Counted from the first letter of the stretch, positions 33,917-42,256 are shown. The stretch is 64,000 bases of DNA from Virgisporangium aliadipatigenens (GCF_016863615.1 NZ_BOPF01000004.1:124001-188000); one strand, 5' to 3'. The notes: a model not told the origin generated them from the sequence alone. Numbers and translations: made by a program.

Positions 33917-35047
33917 TCACGCCGGAACGAACACCAGCCGGCCGCTGATGACGGTCAGCCGCTCCGGAGTCAGATCGCAATAAAAGACCAATTCCTCCGG
34001 ATGGCTGAACCCTCCGTGTGCTTCTCGTTGCGCTATGAGACGGTGCGCATCCTCGGCAGGGATTTCCAGCTCCCGCACGAGAACCTCCGCAGGTACATGG
34101 TTGATGTCGATCAGGCCGCCGTCGTCGTAGTCGCGCGGAAGGTCGGGCCGCCCGATCCTCAACTCGAACGCCAGATCCGGCTCCCGGGCCAGGATCTGGC
34201 GGGCCTTCTTGCGGCGGCGCAGCCGTGCGCGGGCCTCGGCGACGGCGATGCCGGACGTCGGCCGCGCCGCGCTCATCCCCGAGGAGAAGACCAACCAGTC
34301 GTGCGTGGCCATCCGCGGGACCGCCACACCGCGCGCCACCGCCAGCGCGGGTACCAGGTACGGCACGGGTGTGCCGTGCGGCGGGGTCGGCCCCGACGGC
34401 CGACCAGGCACCGGCGCGGCACCTGAAGTCGGCGCTGCGCCCAGCGCCGGAGGGATGGGCGATGTCGGCGGCACATAGGGCGCGAGCGGCACCCGCACCG
34501 CCGGGGTCGGCACGGCGGGCGCCGTCGGCTGGTGCGGCGCGGGGACGCGGTGTGCAGTCTCGCGAGCCGGCGCGGGATCGCGCTGCCAGTGGACCGCCGG
34601 GAAGGCCGTCGCCGGAATCGCGGCGGCGGTCGTCGCGTCGAGCGCGGGAGCCGCCGGCGCATCCGGCGCGGTCGGCATCTCTACCTCTATACCCCGCAGC
34701 GCGGCGACGGCGTTGATCGCCGCGACCCGGCGGTGCAGGATCGGCGCCGCCCACCCGGCATGCACCACCCCGAGCACCCACACCGCGGCAAGGATCGCGA
34801 GCCGGACGGGGAGCGGGAACGGCGTGTGGTCCCAGTAGCCGAAGACGTCGAACGGTGGTCCGGTGCCGATCAGGATCGCGACGACGTAGTAGGCGCTGAG
34901 TTGGATCTGGCTGTCGTCGCCGAGTCGCCAGCCGGCGTGAAAGAGGAGCGCCGGGGTCGCCCATCCGCCGGTCCAGAACGCCAGATCCTTCCAGTACCGC
35001 TCCGGGATGAGTCGTGGCGGCTTGCGTGGACGCGCCCGCTTACCCAT
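33917..35047 (-). CDS. Membrane protein with C-terminal helix-hairpin-helix domain
   Basis: A 376-residue protein. Two or three hydrophobic helices lie within residues 20-110 (AFWTGGWATPALLFHAGW, LSAYYVVAILIG, LAILAAVWVLGVVHAGW). A 100-residue Ala/Pro/Thr-rich spacer follows. The C-terminal 70 residues, IDINHVPAEVLVRELEIP with AHRLIAQREAHGGFSHPEEL, form a helix-hairpin-helix of the ComEA/T2SS-K type. ComEA binds DNA outside the cell, but here the domain may lie in the cytoplasm. It is last in a leftward three-gene unit with two WXG100-type-like genes. I do not recognise the full-length family. Confidence 0.65.
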   Translation of the reverse strand: MGKRARPRKPPRLIPERYWKDLAFWTGGWATPALLFHAGWRLGDDSQIQLSAYYVVAILIGTGPPFDVFGYWDHTPFPLPVRLAILAAVWVLGVVHAGWAAPILHRRVAAINAVAALRGIEVEMPTAPDAPAAPALDATTAAAIPATAFPAVHWQRDPAPARETAHRVPAPHQPTAPAVPTPAVRVPLAPYVPPTSPIPPALGAAPTSGAAPVPGRPSGPTPPHGTPVPYLVPALAVARGVAVPRMATHDWLVFSSGMSAARPTSGIAVAEARARLRRRKKARQILAREPDLAFELRIGRPDLPRDYDDGGLIDINHVPAEVLVRELEIPAEDAHRLIAQREAHGGFSHPEELVFYCDLTPERLTVISGRLVFVPA

Positions 35048-35057
35048 GTCCGCCTCC

Positions 35058-36113
35058 TCAGGTCGCGCTCGCGACGCCGGGATTCGACAGCCGTTTGACC
35101 AGCATGACGAGGAGGTCCCAGATCGCCTCCACAGTCGAGGCCGCCAGCTTGACCCGGCCCCAGTAGGCCTTGAAGAGCTTCTTGATGACGTGGATGATCT
35201 CGACCACGAAGTTGATCAGCTCGTTGATGACGGCTGCCGCGGTGGGTGCGGAGGTGCCGACCACCAACGTCGTGGCGATCTTCGCGATCTTGCCGATCCC
35301 GGCGACGACGACTCCACTGATGAAGACGTCGATCTCGGTGAAGAGCTGCTCCGCGGCTTCGGCGATGAGGTTCAGCACGGTGGCGCTGCGGTCGCAGATG
35401 TTTTTCCAATTGGAGAAGTCGTTGTGCCAGTAGTTGCGCACGAAGCTCTCGAACGTCTGGGCGGCGGGACCGTCCCACAGGGGCGCCAGTGAATCCATCC
35501 CGAACTGGACGTTGCGGTCGATGCCCCAGACGCCGAGGTCGCCGCCGAGCTGCTGGTAGCCGCGCGCCAGCTGGCGCACCTTGCCCCAGTCGCCGACGAA
35601 CAGGGGAACCAGTTCGTTCATGATGCTGATCTTGACGATCTTCTCGAGGATGCTGTCGACCAGCTTCACGCTGCTCATGAGCTTGTCGAGCTTCTTGCCC
35701 ATCTCGTCCTTGTACTCGGGCGGCGGGGGCCCGATCGCGACCGGGTTTTCGAAGTGGCCCTGGTGGCTGGTGTCGGAGACGGACTGGCCCTCGGCGCGGT
35801 GCACGTCGACGCTTGCCCAGATCTGCTCGGCCGCCGCTTGATCGGTGCGTTCGTAGGCCGCCGCGCTCGCGTCGACCATGCTTGCGGTCGTCTCGAGGTT
35901 TTTGCCGAATGCGTCGGTGACCTTGTGCTGGATGTCCTGCAGCAGCTCGGCGACGATCTTGGCATCGGCCCACATGACGCCGGTGAGGCCGTCGGTGTCG
36001 GCGCAGTGCTTGTCGCAGTATGAACGCAGGTCGGTGATGTCGTCGATGTCGACCGTGAGCTGCTTGGCGTAGGACCGCAGGGCCCAGGGGTGGGCGTAGA
36101 TGGGCTCGGTCAT
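35058..36113 (-). CDS. WXG100/ESX-like secretion-associated protein
   Basis: A 351-residue protein of mostly alpha-helix. The N-terminal 110 residues form helical hairpins, and WDGPAAQTFESFVRNYWHN in the middle has the W.G.A...F pattern of WXG100 proteins. A hydrophobic C-terminal half (FISGVVVAGIGKIAKIATTL, NELINFVVEIIHVIKKLF) may be membrane-active or mark a secreted effector. The ATG overlaps the stop of the small upstream gene (ATGA). No ESX ATPase or EccB-E gene lies in the window, so export by a type VII system would rely on components elsewhere. This role is an inference. Confidence 0.6.
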   Translation of the reverse strand: MTEPIYAHPWALRSYAKQLTVDIDDITDLRSYCDKHCADTDGLTGVMWADAKIVAELLQDIQHKVTDAFGKNLETTASMVDASAAAYERTDQAAAEQIWASVDVHRAEGQSVSDTSHQGHFENPVAIGPPPPEYKDEMGKKLDKLMSSVKLVDSILEKIVKISIMNELVPLFVGDWGKVRQLARGYQQLGGDLGVWGIDRNVQFGMDSLAPLWDGPAAQTFESFVRNYWHNDFSNWKNICDRSATVLNLIAEAAEQLFTEIDVFISGVVVAGIGKIAKIATTLVVGTSAPTAAAVINELINFVVEIIHVIKKLFKAYWGRVKLAASTVEAIWDLLVMLVKRLSNPGVASAT

Positions 36114-36454
36114 CGCCGGGCCTCCTTGGCGAGCTCGGCGGCGGCCTCTTCGGGCGTGGCGCCGTCGCGAATGGCCTCTGCGAGCGGCGCCAGCTCGGCC
36201 AGCCGCGCGTCGATGAGCCGGCTGGCGGCGCCGCCCTCGCCGGCGAGCACCGCGTCCCACGAAAGCAGCCCGAGGTCGATGCGCTCCTGCGCCTCGCGCA
36301 ACTCCGGAGGTGCTCCGGCCGTACGGGCATACGCGGTCAGCTCCGCGAGTGCCTCGGCCTTTGCCCGCGCGGCTTCCTCCTGCTGCTGCTCGAACCACCG
36401 CCGCAGCTCCGAGACGGTGTCCTGCCAGTCGTCGTACGCACCCACCCCGTCCAT
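36110..36454 (-). CDS. Small alpha-helical coiled-coil protein
   Basis: A 114-residue helical protein with a strong heptad-like stretch, VSELRRWFEQQQEEAARAKA, and an acidic C-terminus. I do not recognise the family. ATG at 36454 follows AGGGAGG at six bases, better than the upstream ATG at 36583. Its stop overlaps the next ATG. Small helical partners of WXG100-like proteins are common, so it may form a complex with the downstream protein; that is an inference from coupling. Confidence 0.65.
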   Translation of the reverse strand: MDGVGAYDDWQDTVSELRRWFEQQQEEAARAKAEALAELTAYARTAGAPPELREAQERIDLGLLSWDAVLAGEGGAASRLIDARLAELAPLAEAIRDGATPEEAAAELAKEARR

Positions 36455-36597
36455 GCCCCGCCTCCCTATCGGCATCCTTCGCTGGACAGTCACGCTAGGG
36501 CCGCCGTCACCGGACCCGGAAGAACCACTTTCCCGCTGTGGATAACCTTGCCCGCGTGCGTATACTCGCCTACGAATAATCATCGGGGGGTGAGGGC

Positions 36598-37218
36598 GTG
36601 GCCAAGCGGAAGGTGCGCAACCTCCTCGCGCTCGCCCTCCTGGGTGTGCTGTCCGAGCGGCCGATGCACCCGTACGAGATGGCGTCGGTGCTGCGCGAGC
36701 GCGCCAAGGACACCAGCATGAAGATCCAGTGGGGTTCGCTCTACACCGTGGTGCAGAACCTGGAGAAGCACGAGTTCGTGCGCGCCACCGAGACCACGCG
36801 GCAGGGTGGCCGTCCGGAGCGCACGGTCTACACGATCACCGAGGCCGGCCGGGCGGAGCTGGTCGACTGGCTCAGCGAGCTGGTCGAGCGGCCGCAGCAC
36901 GAGCACAACAGCTTCGAGGCCGCGCTGTCACTGGTCGGGCACCTGACGCCGGACCGGGCGATCGAGCTGCTGCGGCAGCGGTTGTGGACGCTCGACGCCG
37001 ACGTCGACAACATCACGCGCAGCCTGCGGCAGATGGTCGAGGAGTTCAATTTTCCCCGGGTGTTCCTCATCGAGGCGGAGTACCGGCTCACGATGATCCG
37101 GGCGGAGGCCGACTACGTGCGCGCCCTGCTCAAGGAGATCACGGAGGGCAGCATCTCCGGGATCGAGGGCTGGCACGCGTACCACCGCGACAGGGAGGCG
37201 CCGAAAGCCGAGCACTGA
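36598..37218 (+). CDS. PadR-family transcriptional regulator
   Basis: A 206-residue regulator with a PadR winged helix: LLALALLGVLSERPMHPYEM, SLYTVVQNLEKHEFV and the wing RPERTVYTITEAGRAEL, then a helical dimerisation domain typical of the PadR_C/Vir_act group. PadR proteins usually repress a transporter next to them. The rightward ABC exporter genes start 160 bases downstream, beyond a strong hairpin. GTG at 36598 follows GGGGGGTGAGG. Confidence 0.88.
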   Translation: MAKRKVRNLLALALLGVLSERPMHPYEMASVLRERAKDTSMKIQWGSLYTVVQNLEKHEFVRATETTRQGGRPERTVYTITEAGRAELVDWLSELVERPQHEHNSFEAALSLVGHLTPDRAIELLRQRLWTLDADVDNITRSLRQMVEEFNFPRVFLIEAEYRLTMIRAEADYVRALLKEITEGSISGIEGWHAYHRDREAPKAEH

Positions 37219-37223
37219 CAGAG

Positions 37224-37266
37224 CGACGGCCCCGGGCGGTGCGGCAACACCGCGGCGGGGCCGTCG
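37224..37266 (+). terminator. Strong stem-loop after the PadR gene
   Basis: An 11-bp outer stem (CGACGGCCCCG / CGGGGCCGTCG) encloses a 6-bp inner stem (GCGGTG / CACCGC) with loop CGGCAA, five bases after the PadR stop. There is no T-tract, as is common in GC-rich actinobacteria. It should separate padR from the ABC genes, which then need their own promoter in 37267-37378. Confidence 0.7.
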
Positions 37267-37378
37267 ACCCCGAAACCACGTCCGTCAGGGACGGAACCCG
37301 GCCACAGGGCTGCAACCGCAAGGATAGCCGGGTGCCCTCCCCGGCGGATCGTTCCCGCGATCCGTGAAGGAGGAGCCC

Positions 37379-38368
37379 GTGAGCGACGACGTCGTCACGG
37401 CACATCAACTCGTCAAGACGTATCCGAAGGGCATCCGCGCGCTCGACGGGCTTTCCGTCGACGTTCGGCAGGGCGAGGTCTTTGCCCTGCTGGGGCCGAA
37501 CGGTGCCGGTAAGTCCACGACCATCAAGATCCTGACCACGCTGGCCCGTCCCGACTCGGGCACCGTCACCGTCGCCGGGCACGACGCACTGCGCCGGCCC
37601 GAACGGGTGCGGCGGCTGATCGGCGTGGTGTCGCAGCGTTCGGGGGCGGATCCCGTCGCCACCGGGCGGGAGAACCTCGTGCTCCAGGGCCGGCTGTACG
37701 GGCTGCGCGGCACCGACCTGCGCCGGCGGGTCGGCGAACTGCTCGACCGGTTCGACCTCGGCGGAGCGGCCGACCGGGCGGTGAGCACCTACTCCGGCGG
37801 CATGCGGCGCCGGCTCGACGTGGCGCTCGGGCTGGTGAACCGGCCGCGGGTGCTGTTCCTCGACGAGCCGACCACGGGGCTCGACCCGCAGGCGCGTTCG
37901 GCCATGTGGGCGGAGATCGCGCGGCTGTCCGCCGACGAGGAGCTGGCCGTCCTGCTGACCACGCACTATCTCGAGGAGGCCGACCGGTTGGCCGCACGAC
38001 TGTCCATCGTGGACAGTGGGCGGGTCGTCGTCCGGGGCACCCCGGAGACGCTCAAGGCGGAGCTGCGCGGCGACGCCGTTCACATAGAACTGCGGGACCA
38101 CACCGCGGAACCGGTGGCGCGGGCGGCTATCGCGCGGGTCCCGGGCCTGCGGGACGTGACCCTCGACGGGCGGCGACTCTCGGCGCGGGCCGACGACGGC
38201 GCGGCGGCGGTGCCCGACGCGCTGGCCGGTCTGGACCGGGCCGGCCTGGCGGTCGCCACCGTCACCGTCGCCCGGCCGTCGCTGGACGACGTGTACCTGC
38301 GGCACACCGGCCGCACCTTCGCCCAGGCGGAAGTCGGAGCGGGCGCGGAAGCGGAGGCCAGGGCATGA
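37379..38368 (+). CDS. ABC exporter ATP-binding protein (DrrA-like)
   Basis: A 329-residue ATPase. Walker A GPNGAGKST lies at 39-47, signature YSGGMRRRLDVALGL near 136-150, Walker B VLFLDEPTTGLD near 158-169, and the switch histidine in LLTTHYLEEA. The C-terminal 90 residues form the DrrA_C-like extension of drug-exporting ABC-2 systems. GTG at 37379 follows GAAGGAGGAG. Its stop overlaps the permease ATG (ATGA). The pair resembles daunorubicin-resistance exporters, and PadR upstream supports drug- or lipid-induced efflux. Confidence 0.9.
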   Translation: MSDDVVTAHQLVKTYPKGIRALDGLSVDVRQGEVFALLGPNGAGKSTTIKILTTLARPDSGTVTVAGHDALRRPERVRRLIGVVSQRSGADPVATGRENLVLQGRLYGLRGTDLRRRVGELLDRFDLGGAADRAVSTYSGGMRRRLDVALGLVNRPRVLFLDEPTTGLDPQARSAMWAEIARLSADEELAVLLTTHYLEEADRLAARLSIVDSGRVVVRGTPETLKAELRGDAVHIELRDHTAEPVARAAIARVPGLRDVTLDGRRLSARADDGAAAVPDALAGLDRAGLAVATVTVARPSLDDVYLRHTGRTFAQAEVGAGAEAEARA

Positions 38369-39144
38369 GCGACACGCTCTTCATGACCCAGCGGCGGCTC
38401 AAGGCGCTGGCCAAACAGCCGTGGTTCCTCTTCTTCGCGCTGGTCCAGCCGATCATCTGGCTGTTCCTCTTCGGGAACCTGTTCCGGCGGATCGTCGAAC
38501 TGCCGGGCTTCGGCGGCGGCTCGTACCTGACCTACCTGGTGCCGGGCGTCGTCGTCATGAGCGCCATGTCCTCGAACATGTGGGCCGGCATGGGCACCCT
38601 CGAGGAGATCGAACGCGGCACGCTCAACCGCTTCCTCGTCACGCCCGTCCGGCGCGGCGCCATCATCAACGCGAACGTCATCGAGCAGGCGCTCACGACG
38701 ACGTTCCAGTCGGTGGCGATCGTGCTGCTCGGGTGGGCGGCCGGCGCGCACTACCCCGGCGCGCACTACCCCGGCGGCATCGTCGGCGTGCTCGTGCTGC
38801 TCGTCGCGGCGGTGTTGCTCGGCACGGTGTTCAGCGCCATGTCGAACGCCGTCGGCATGCTCGTGCGCCAGCGGGAAACCATCATCGGGCTCAACACGCT
38901 GCTGTTGCTGCCGTTGACGTTCCTGTCGACGGCGTTCATGGCGAAGGAGCTGATGCCGGGGTGGATGCGGGCGCTCACCGGCGCCAATCCGGTCGACTGG
39001 GCGCTGGCGGCCGGCCGTGGCGCGCTCACCGACAGTCCCGATTGGGGGCGGGTGTGCGCCAACGGCGGGGCGCTCCTGCTCCTCGCCGGGCTGGCGGTGT
39101 GGCTGTCGACCCGGACGTTCCGGGCCTACCAGCGGGCGGTGTAG
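38365..39144 (+). CDS. ABC-2 type exporter permease
   Basis: A 259-residue membrane protein with six helices and the ABC-2 signature: FALVQPIIWLFLFGNLFRRI, then YLVPGVVVMSAMSSNM and EEIERGTLNRFLVTPVRR. LTFLSTAFMAKELMPGWMR is the usual periplasmic loop of DrrB-like proteins. A perfect 15-base tandem duplication at 38743-38772 doubles a GAHYP block in an extracytoplasmic loop. It is coupled to the ATPase. Confidence 0.88.
   Translation: MSDTLFMTQRRLKALAKQPWFLFFALVQPIIWLFLFGNLFRRIVELPGFGGGSYLTYLVPGVVVMSAMSSNMWAGMGTLEEIERGTLNRFLVTPVRRGAIINANVIEQALTTTFQSVAIVLLGWAAGAHYPGAHYPGGIVGVLVLLVAAVLLGTVFSAMSNAVGMLVRQRETIIGLNTLLLLPLTFLSTAFMAKELMPGWMRALTGANPVDWALAAGRGALTDSPDWGRVCANGGALLLLAGLAVWLSTRTFRAYQRAV
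38743..38772 (+). repeat. Perfect 15-bp tandem duplication in the permease gene
   Basis: GGCGCGCACTACCCC occurs twice in a row and keeps the reading frame, giving GAHYPGAHYP in the loop after helix 3. It may be recent slippage. Confidence 0.9.
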
Positions 39145-39154
39145 CGGGTGAACG

Positions 39155-39195
39155 CGCCGGGGGCCGGCGACCTCGCGGTCGACGGCCCCCGGGCG
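39155..39195. terminator. Bidirectional hairpin between the permease and chaplin genes
   Basis: A 12-bp stem with one bulge (CGCCGGGGGCCG / CGGCCCCCGGGCG) lies between two convergent genes. It should serve both directions. Confidence 0.6.
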
Positions 39196-39212
39196 AGAGA
39201 GGGTGGTGCTGC

Positions 39213-39452
39213 TCAGTTCCAGTTGTAGGCGTACGCGCCGCCGCGGCAGCTGGCCGACGAGAAGCCGATGACCGAGATCGCGTTGCCGCAGACGTTGATC
39301 GGCGCCTGGAACACGAAGCTCGACTGGTTGCCGTTGCCGAAGCCGTAGTTGTGGCTGCTGTGCCAGCCGGCCGAGGCCGGGGCGCTGAACATCAGTGCGC
39401 CACCGACGGTCAGGGCGGAAATGGCGGCGAGCCGGAGGACCTTCTTCTTCAC
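39213..39452 (-). CDS. Chaplin-like small secreted peptide
   Basis: A 79-residue precursor with a basic N-terminus, hydrophobic signal core and AxA cleavage near 28 (SAPASA), leaving about 51 residues. The mature part has INVCGNAISVIG with a second cysteine ten residues later. That matches the chaplin core (PVNVCGNSV.V.G....C), although it is shortened and the glycine/asparagine-rich N-terminal half is unusual. Chaplins coat aerial hyphae and spores of filamentous actinomycetes. The GTG start follows AAAGG at about nine bases. There is no sortase anchor, so it would be a short chaplin. Confidence 0.75.
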   Translation of the reverse strand: MKKKVLRLAAISALTVGGALMFSAPASAGWHSSHNYGFGNGNQSSFVFQAPINVCGNAISVIGFSSASCRGGAYAYNWN

Positions 39453-39614
39453 GATGATGCCTTTCCCCGTGTGTGTCCGCCGGGCGCGGAGGCCACAGCG
39501 GTGCGTCAGGCATAGCTAACCGCAACCCTGAGTTATTTTTCCGGTTTTCTCGTGATTTCGGACTTTACGGCAGGTGGGGGTCGGACGTGGGGACAAAGTG
39601 TCGGACCCCGGCGC

Positions 39615-39620
39615 TAGCGT
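39615..39620 (+). promoter_or_regulatory. Putative -10 element of a leaderless promoter for the VOC gene
   Basis: TAGCGT lies six bases before the GTG at 39627, with no ribosome-binding site between. Confidence 0.5.
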
Positions 39621-39626
39621 TCGCGC

Positions 39627-40334
39627 GTGACACTCGCCTCGTTCAAGGATCTGATCGTGAAGGCCGGGGACGCGCTCGCCCTGGCGGCGTTCTGGGGAAG
39701 GATTCTCGGCGCCGAGTCGACCGATCTCGGCGATGCGTCGGCCCGGCTCGACGCCGACGGCTTCCGGGTGTGGGTCGATCCCGTGCCGGAGCCGCATCCG
39801 GGGCAGACCCGCGTGCATCTCGACCTGCGGCTGCCGACCGCCGACCCGGCCGCGTTGGTCGCCGCGGGCGCGCAGGTGCGGCGCGAGCCTGGCGGCGACA
39901 TCGGCTGGTGGGTGCTGGCCGACCCGGAGGGCAGCGAGTTCTGCGCGTTCCCACCGCGCGAGGGCTACGCGAGTGGCGTCGACGAGCTGGTGACCGCCTC
40001 CGCCGACCCGGTGCCGCTCGCGCACTGGTGGGCCGGGATCCTCGGCGGCACCGTGCGGGAGCAGCCCTACGGCGCCGACCTCACGGGCGCGGCCGGGTTC
40101 CCGTGGCGCACCTGGTGTTTCGACCGGGTGGCCGACCCGCGGGTCGCACCCAACCGGTGGCACTGGGACGTCACGCTCACCGGCGGGGCGACCGTGGCCG
40201 CCGTGCAGGCCGCGGGGGCGCGGCTGATCCGCCCACGCGGCGGAGATTTGCACTGGTCGGTGTTCAAAGACCCGGATGGCAACGACTTCTGCGTGTTCGA
40301 GGCACCTGAGGCATCCCCGCCGACGACTGCGTGA
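39627..40334 (+). CDS. VOC-superfamily protein with two glyoxalase-like domains
   Basis: A 235-residue protein made of two tandem glyoxalase-like (VOC) modules. DPVPEPHPGQTRVHLDLRL and WWVLADPEGSEFCAF in the first mirror RWHWDVTLTGGA and WSVFKDPDGNDFCVFE in the second. The paired His/Glu positions of metal-binding VOC enzymes are partly retained. Members bind or degrade small electrophiles or drugs, so no substrate can be given. It has its own leaderless promoter and converges on an aldo/keto reductase across a terminator. Confidence 0.8.
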   Translation: MTLASFKDLIVKAGDALALAAFWGRILGAESTDLGDASARLDADGFRVWVDPVPEPHPGQTRVHLDLRLPTADPAALVAAGAQVRREPGGDIGWWVLADPEGSEFCAFPPREGYASGVDELVTASADPVPLAHWWAGILGGTVREQPYGADLTGAAGFPWRTWCFDRVADPRVAPNRWHWDVTLTGGATVAAVQAAGARLIRPRGGDLHWSVFKDPDGNDFCVFEAPEASPPTTA

Positions 40335-40383
40335 TCGCCGACCACTACCCTGGGTGCATCAAGGCTTTCTTGGGGGTGGTGGT

Positions 40384-40427
40384 GAAAGCACCCCCGCATC
40401 GGGCTGCCCCGGTGCGGGGGTGCTTTC
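40384..40427. terminator. Perfect 15-bp stem-loop between convergent genes
   Basis: GAAAGCACCCCCGCA and its exact complement TGCGGGGGTGCTTTC are separated by 14 bases. Each arm ends in A or T runs outward, so the hairpin can terminate both the VOC gene and the leftward aldo/keto reductase gene. Confidence 0.8.
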
Positions 40428-40436
40428 GAACCGCCG

Positions 40437-41417
40437 CTACCAACGATGGTGGATCTGCGGGCGGATGAGCTCGTCGTACACCCGGCCGACCGCGCGGCGG
40501 GCCCGATCCGTCAGCGGCTCCTGGCCGGCGACGGCGGCGTTCGACCGCGCCTGCTCGGGATTGCGCGCACCGGGGATCACCACCGAGACGCCCGGCTGGT
40601 CGATGACCCACCGCAACGCCCACTGCGCCGTCGACACGCCCGACGGGACGTACTCCCGCAGGGCGCGCACCGCCTGCAGCCCGGTCTCGTAGTCCACCCC
40701 GGAGAACGTCTCGCCGACGTCGAACGCGGCACCGTGCCGGTTGAAGTTGCGGTGGTCGTTCTCGGCGAACGTGGTCTGCTCGTCGTACCGGCCGGACAGC
40801 AGTCCACTGGCCAGCGGCACCCGGGCGATGACGCCGACCCCCGCCTCCGCCGCGACCGGCAGCACCTCGGTGACCGGCTTGAGGCGCAGGACGTTCAGGA
40901 TGATCTGCACCGTCGCCACACCCGGGCGGGCGATCGCCGTCAGGGCCTGCGCACAGGTCTCGACGCTCACGCCGTAGGCCGCGATGCGCTTCTCCTGGAC
41001 CAGGGTGTCGAGGGCGTCGAACACCTCGTCGCTGGCGAACACCGCGTCCGGCGGGCAGTGCAGCTGCACGAGGTCGAGCGTGTCGACCTGGAGGTTCTCC
41101 CGGGAGCGGTCGTTCCACTCGCGGAACGCCGCCAGGGTGTAGTTGGCCGGCTCCTGGGGCACGCGGCGGCCCATCTTCGTGGCGACGAAGACGTTGGCTC
41201 CCGTCTGCCGCAGGAAGCGGCCGATGAACTTCTCGCTGCGGCCGTCGCCGTACACGTCGGCGGTGTCGAAGAAGGTGACCCCGGAGTCGACGGCCGCCTG
41301 CAGCGTGGCGAACGCCGAATCCTCGTCCACCTCGCCCCAGTCGGCGCCGAGCTGCCAGGCGCCGAGTCCGATCACGCCGACCGGCGTACCGGTGCGGCCG
41401 AGAATGCGCTGTTCCAT
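40437..41417 (-). CDS. Aldo/keto reductase
   Basis: A 326-residue NAD(P)H-dependent TIM-barrel reductase. The catalytic tetrad is visible as D51, Y56, K81 and H120 (in TFFDTADVYGDG, FVATKMG and DLVQLHCPP). The NADP-binding loop VVIPGARNPEQARSN is at the C-terminus. GLGAWQLG at the N-terminus matches the YgaE/AKR12-like branch. Substrate is unknown. The ATG has TACGGT six bases upstream, so it is probably leaderless and fires back-to-back with the DUF72 gene. Confidence 0.9.
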   Translation of the reverse strand: MEQRILGRTGTPVGVIGLGAWQLGADWGEVDEDSAFATLQAAVDSGVTFFDTADVYGDGRSEKFIGRFLRQTGANVFVATKMGRRVPQEPANYTLAAFREWNDRSRENLQVDTLDLVQLHCPPDAVFASDEVFDALDTLVQEKRIAAYGVSVETCAQALTAIARPGVATVQIILNVLRLKPVTEVLPVAAEAGVGVIARVPLASGLLSGRYDEQTTFAENDHRNFNRHGAAFDVGETFSGVDYETGLQAVRALREYVPSGVSTAQWALRWVIDQPGVSVVIPGARNPEQARSNAAVAGQEPLTDRARRAVGRVYDELIRPQIHHRW

Positions 41418-41444
41418 GCGGCAACCGTAGGGTATCTACCAGCC
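41418..41444. promoter_or_regulatory. 27-bp divergent gap with two leaderless -10 elements
   Basis: On the minus strand TACGGT (41429-41424) is six bases from the reductase ATG. On the plus strand TATCTA (41433-41438) is six bases from the DUF72 GTG. The -35 elements must lie inside the opposite coding region, so the two promoters overlap and may exclude each other. Confidence 0.5.
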
Positions 41445-42173
41445 GTGATCCTGCTCGGCACCTCCGGATGGCAGTACAAGGACTGGCGCGGCCGGCTGTA
41501 CCCGCAGCGGCTGCCGCAGTCCCGGTGGCTGGAGCACTACGCCACGCAGTTCGACACCGTCGAGGTCAACAACGCGTTCTACCGGCTGCCCGAGCGGGAC
41601 ACCTTCGCCGGCTGGCGGGAACGCACCCCGGACGGTTTCTGCTTCGCCGTCAAGATGAGCCGCTACCTGACCCACATCAAGCGGCTGCGGGAGCCGGCCG
41701 AGCCGGTCGAGCGCTTCCTCTCCCGCGCCACCGCGCTCGGCGACAAGCTCGGCCCCGTCCTGCTCCAGCTGCCGCCGACCCTCCAGGCCGCCCCCGAGCT
41801 CCTCGACGCCGTCCTCACGCTCTTCCCGCGCGAGGTGCGGGTCGCCGTCGAGCCGAGACACAAGACTTGGTGGAACGACGAGACGCGCGCACTCCTGACG
41901 CGACACAACGCGGCGCTGTGCTGGGCCGACCGCCACAGCCGCCCGATCACTCCACTGTGGACGACCGCCGACTGGGCCTACCTCCGCCTGCACGAGGGCC
42001 GCGCCAAACCCTGGCCCAACTACGGCAGAGCCGCCCTGCGAACCTGGCTGCACAGAATCCCGCGGGACATCCCGACCTACGTCTACTTCAACAACGACCC
42101 CGGCGGCGCGGCCGTGGACAACGCGCGCACCCTGCGGGCCCTGCACGAGCAAGCCGCCGCCGAACGTGTGTGA
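41445..42173 (+). CDS. DUF72-family TIM-barrel-like protein
   Basis: A 242-residue protein with the DUF72 opening LLGTSGWQYKDWRGRLYP, then VEVNNAFYRLP and FCFAVKMSRYLTHIKRL, and the closing YVYFNNDPGGAAVDNARTL. The fold is a TIM barrel with a conserved pocket, but no reaction is established. GTG at 41445 is fixed by the family start and by a -10 element six bases upstream. It is widely conserved in bacteria and shares the divergent promoter with an aldo/keto reductase. Confidence 0.88.
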   Translation: MILLGTSGWQYKDWRGRLYPQRLPQSRWLEHYATQFDTVEVNNAFYRLPERDTFAGWRERTPDGFCFAVKMSRYLTHIKRLREPAEPVERFLSRATALGDKLGPVLLQLPPTLQAAPELLDAVLTLFPREVRVAVEPRHKTWWNDETRALLTRHNAALCWADRHSRPITPLWTTADWAYLRLHEGRAKPWPNYGRAALRTWLHRIPRDIPTYVYFNNDPGGAAVDNARTLRALHEQAAAERV

Positions 42174-42248
42174 GCTCACGGATATCAACTAGCCGGATGA
42201 TCTCCCTGAACTCACACACGTCCGCACTCAACTCACACCCGTGTGAGT
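42164..42248. repeat. Nested GTGTGAG/CTCACAC inverted repeats at a convergent junction
   Basis: A perfect 11-bp inverted repeat (ACGTGTGTGAG at 42164-42174; CTCACACACGT at 42211-42221) starts inside the DUF72 stop. A second, perfect 8-bp hairpin (ACTCACAC CC GTGTGAGT) spans 42231-42248. Together they give five copies of the CTCACAC/GTGAG word. They may form a terminator for the two convergent genes or a protein-binding cluster. Confidence 0.5.
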
Positions 42249-42256
42249 GCGACCGC

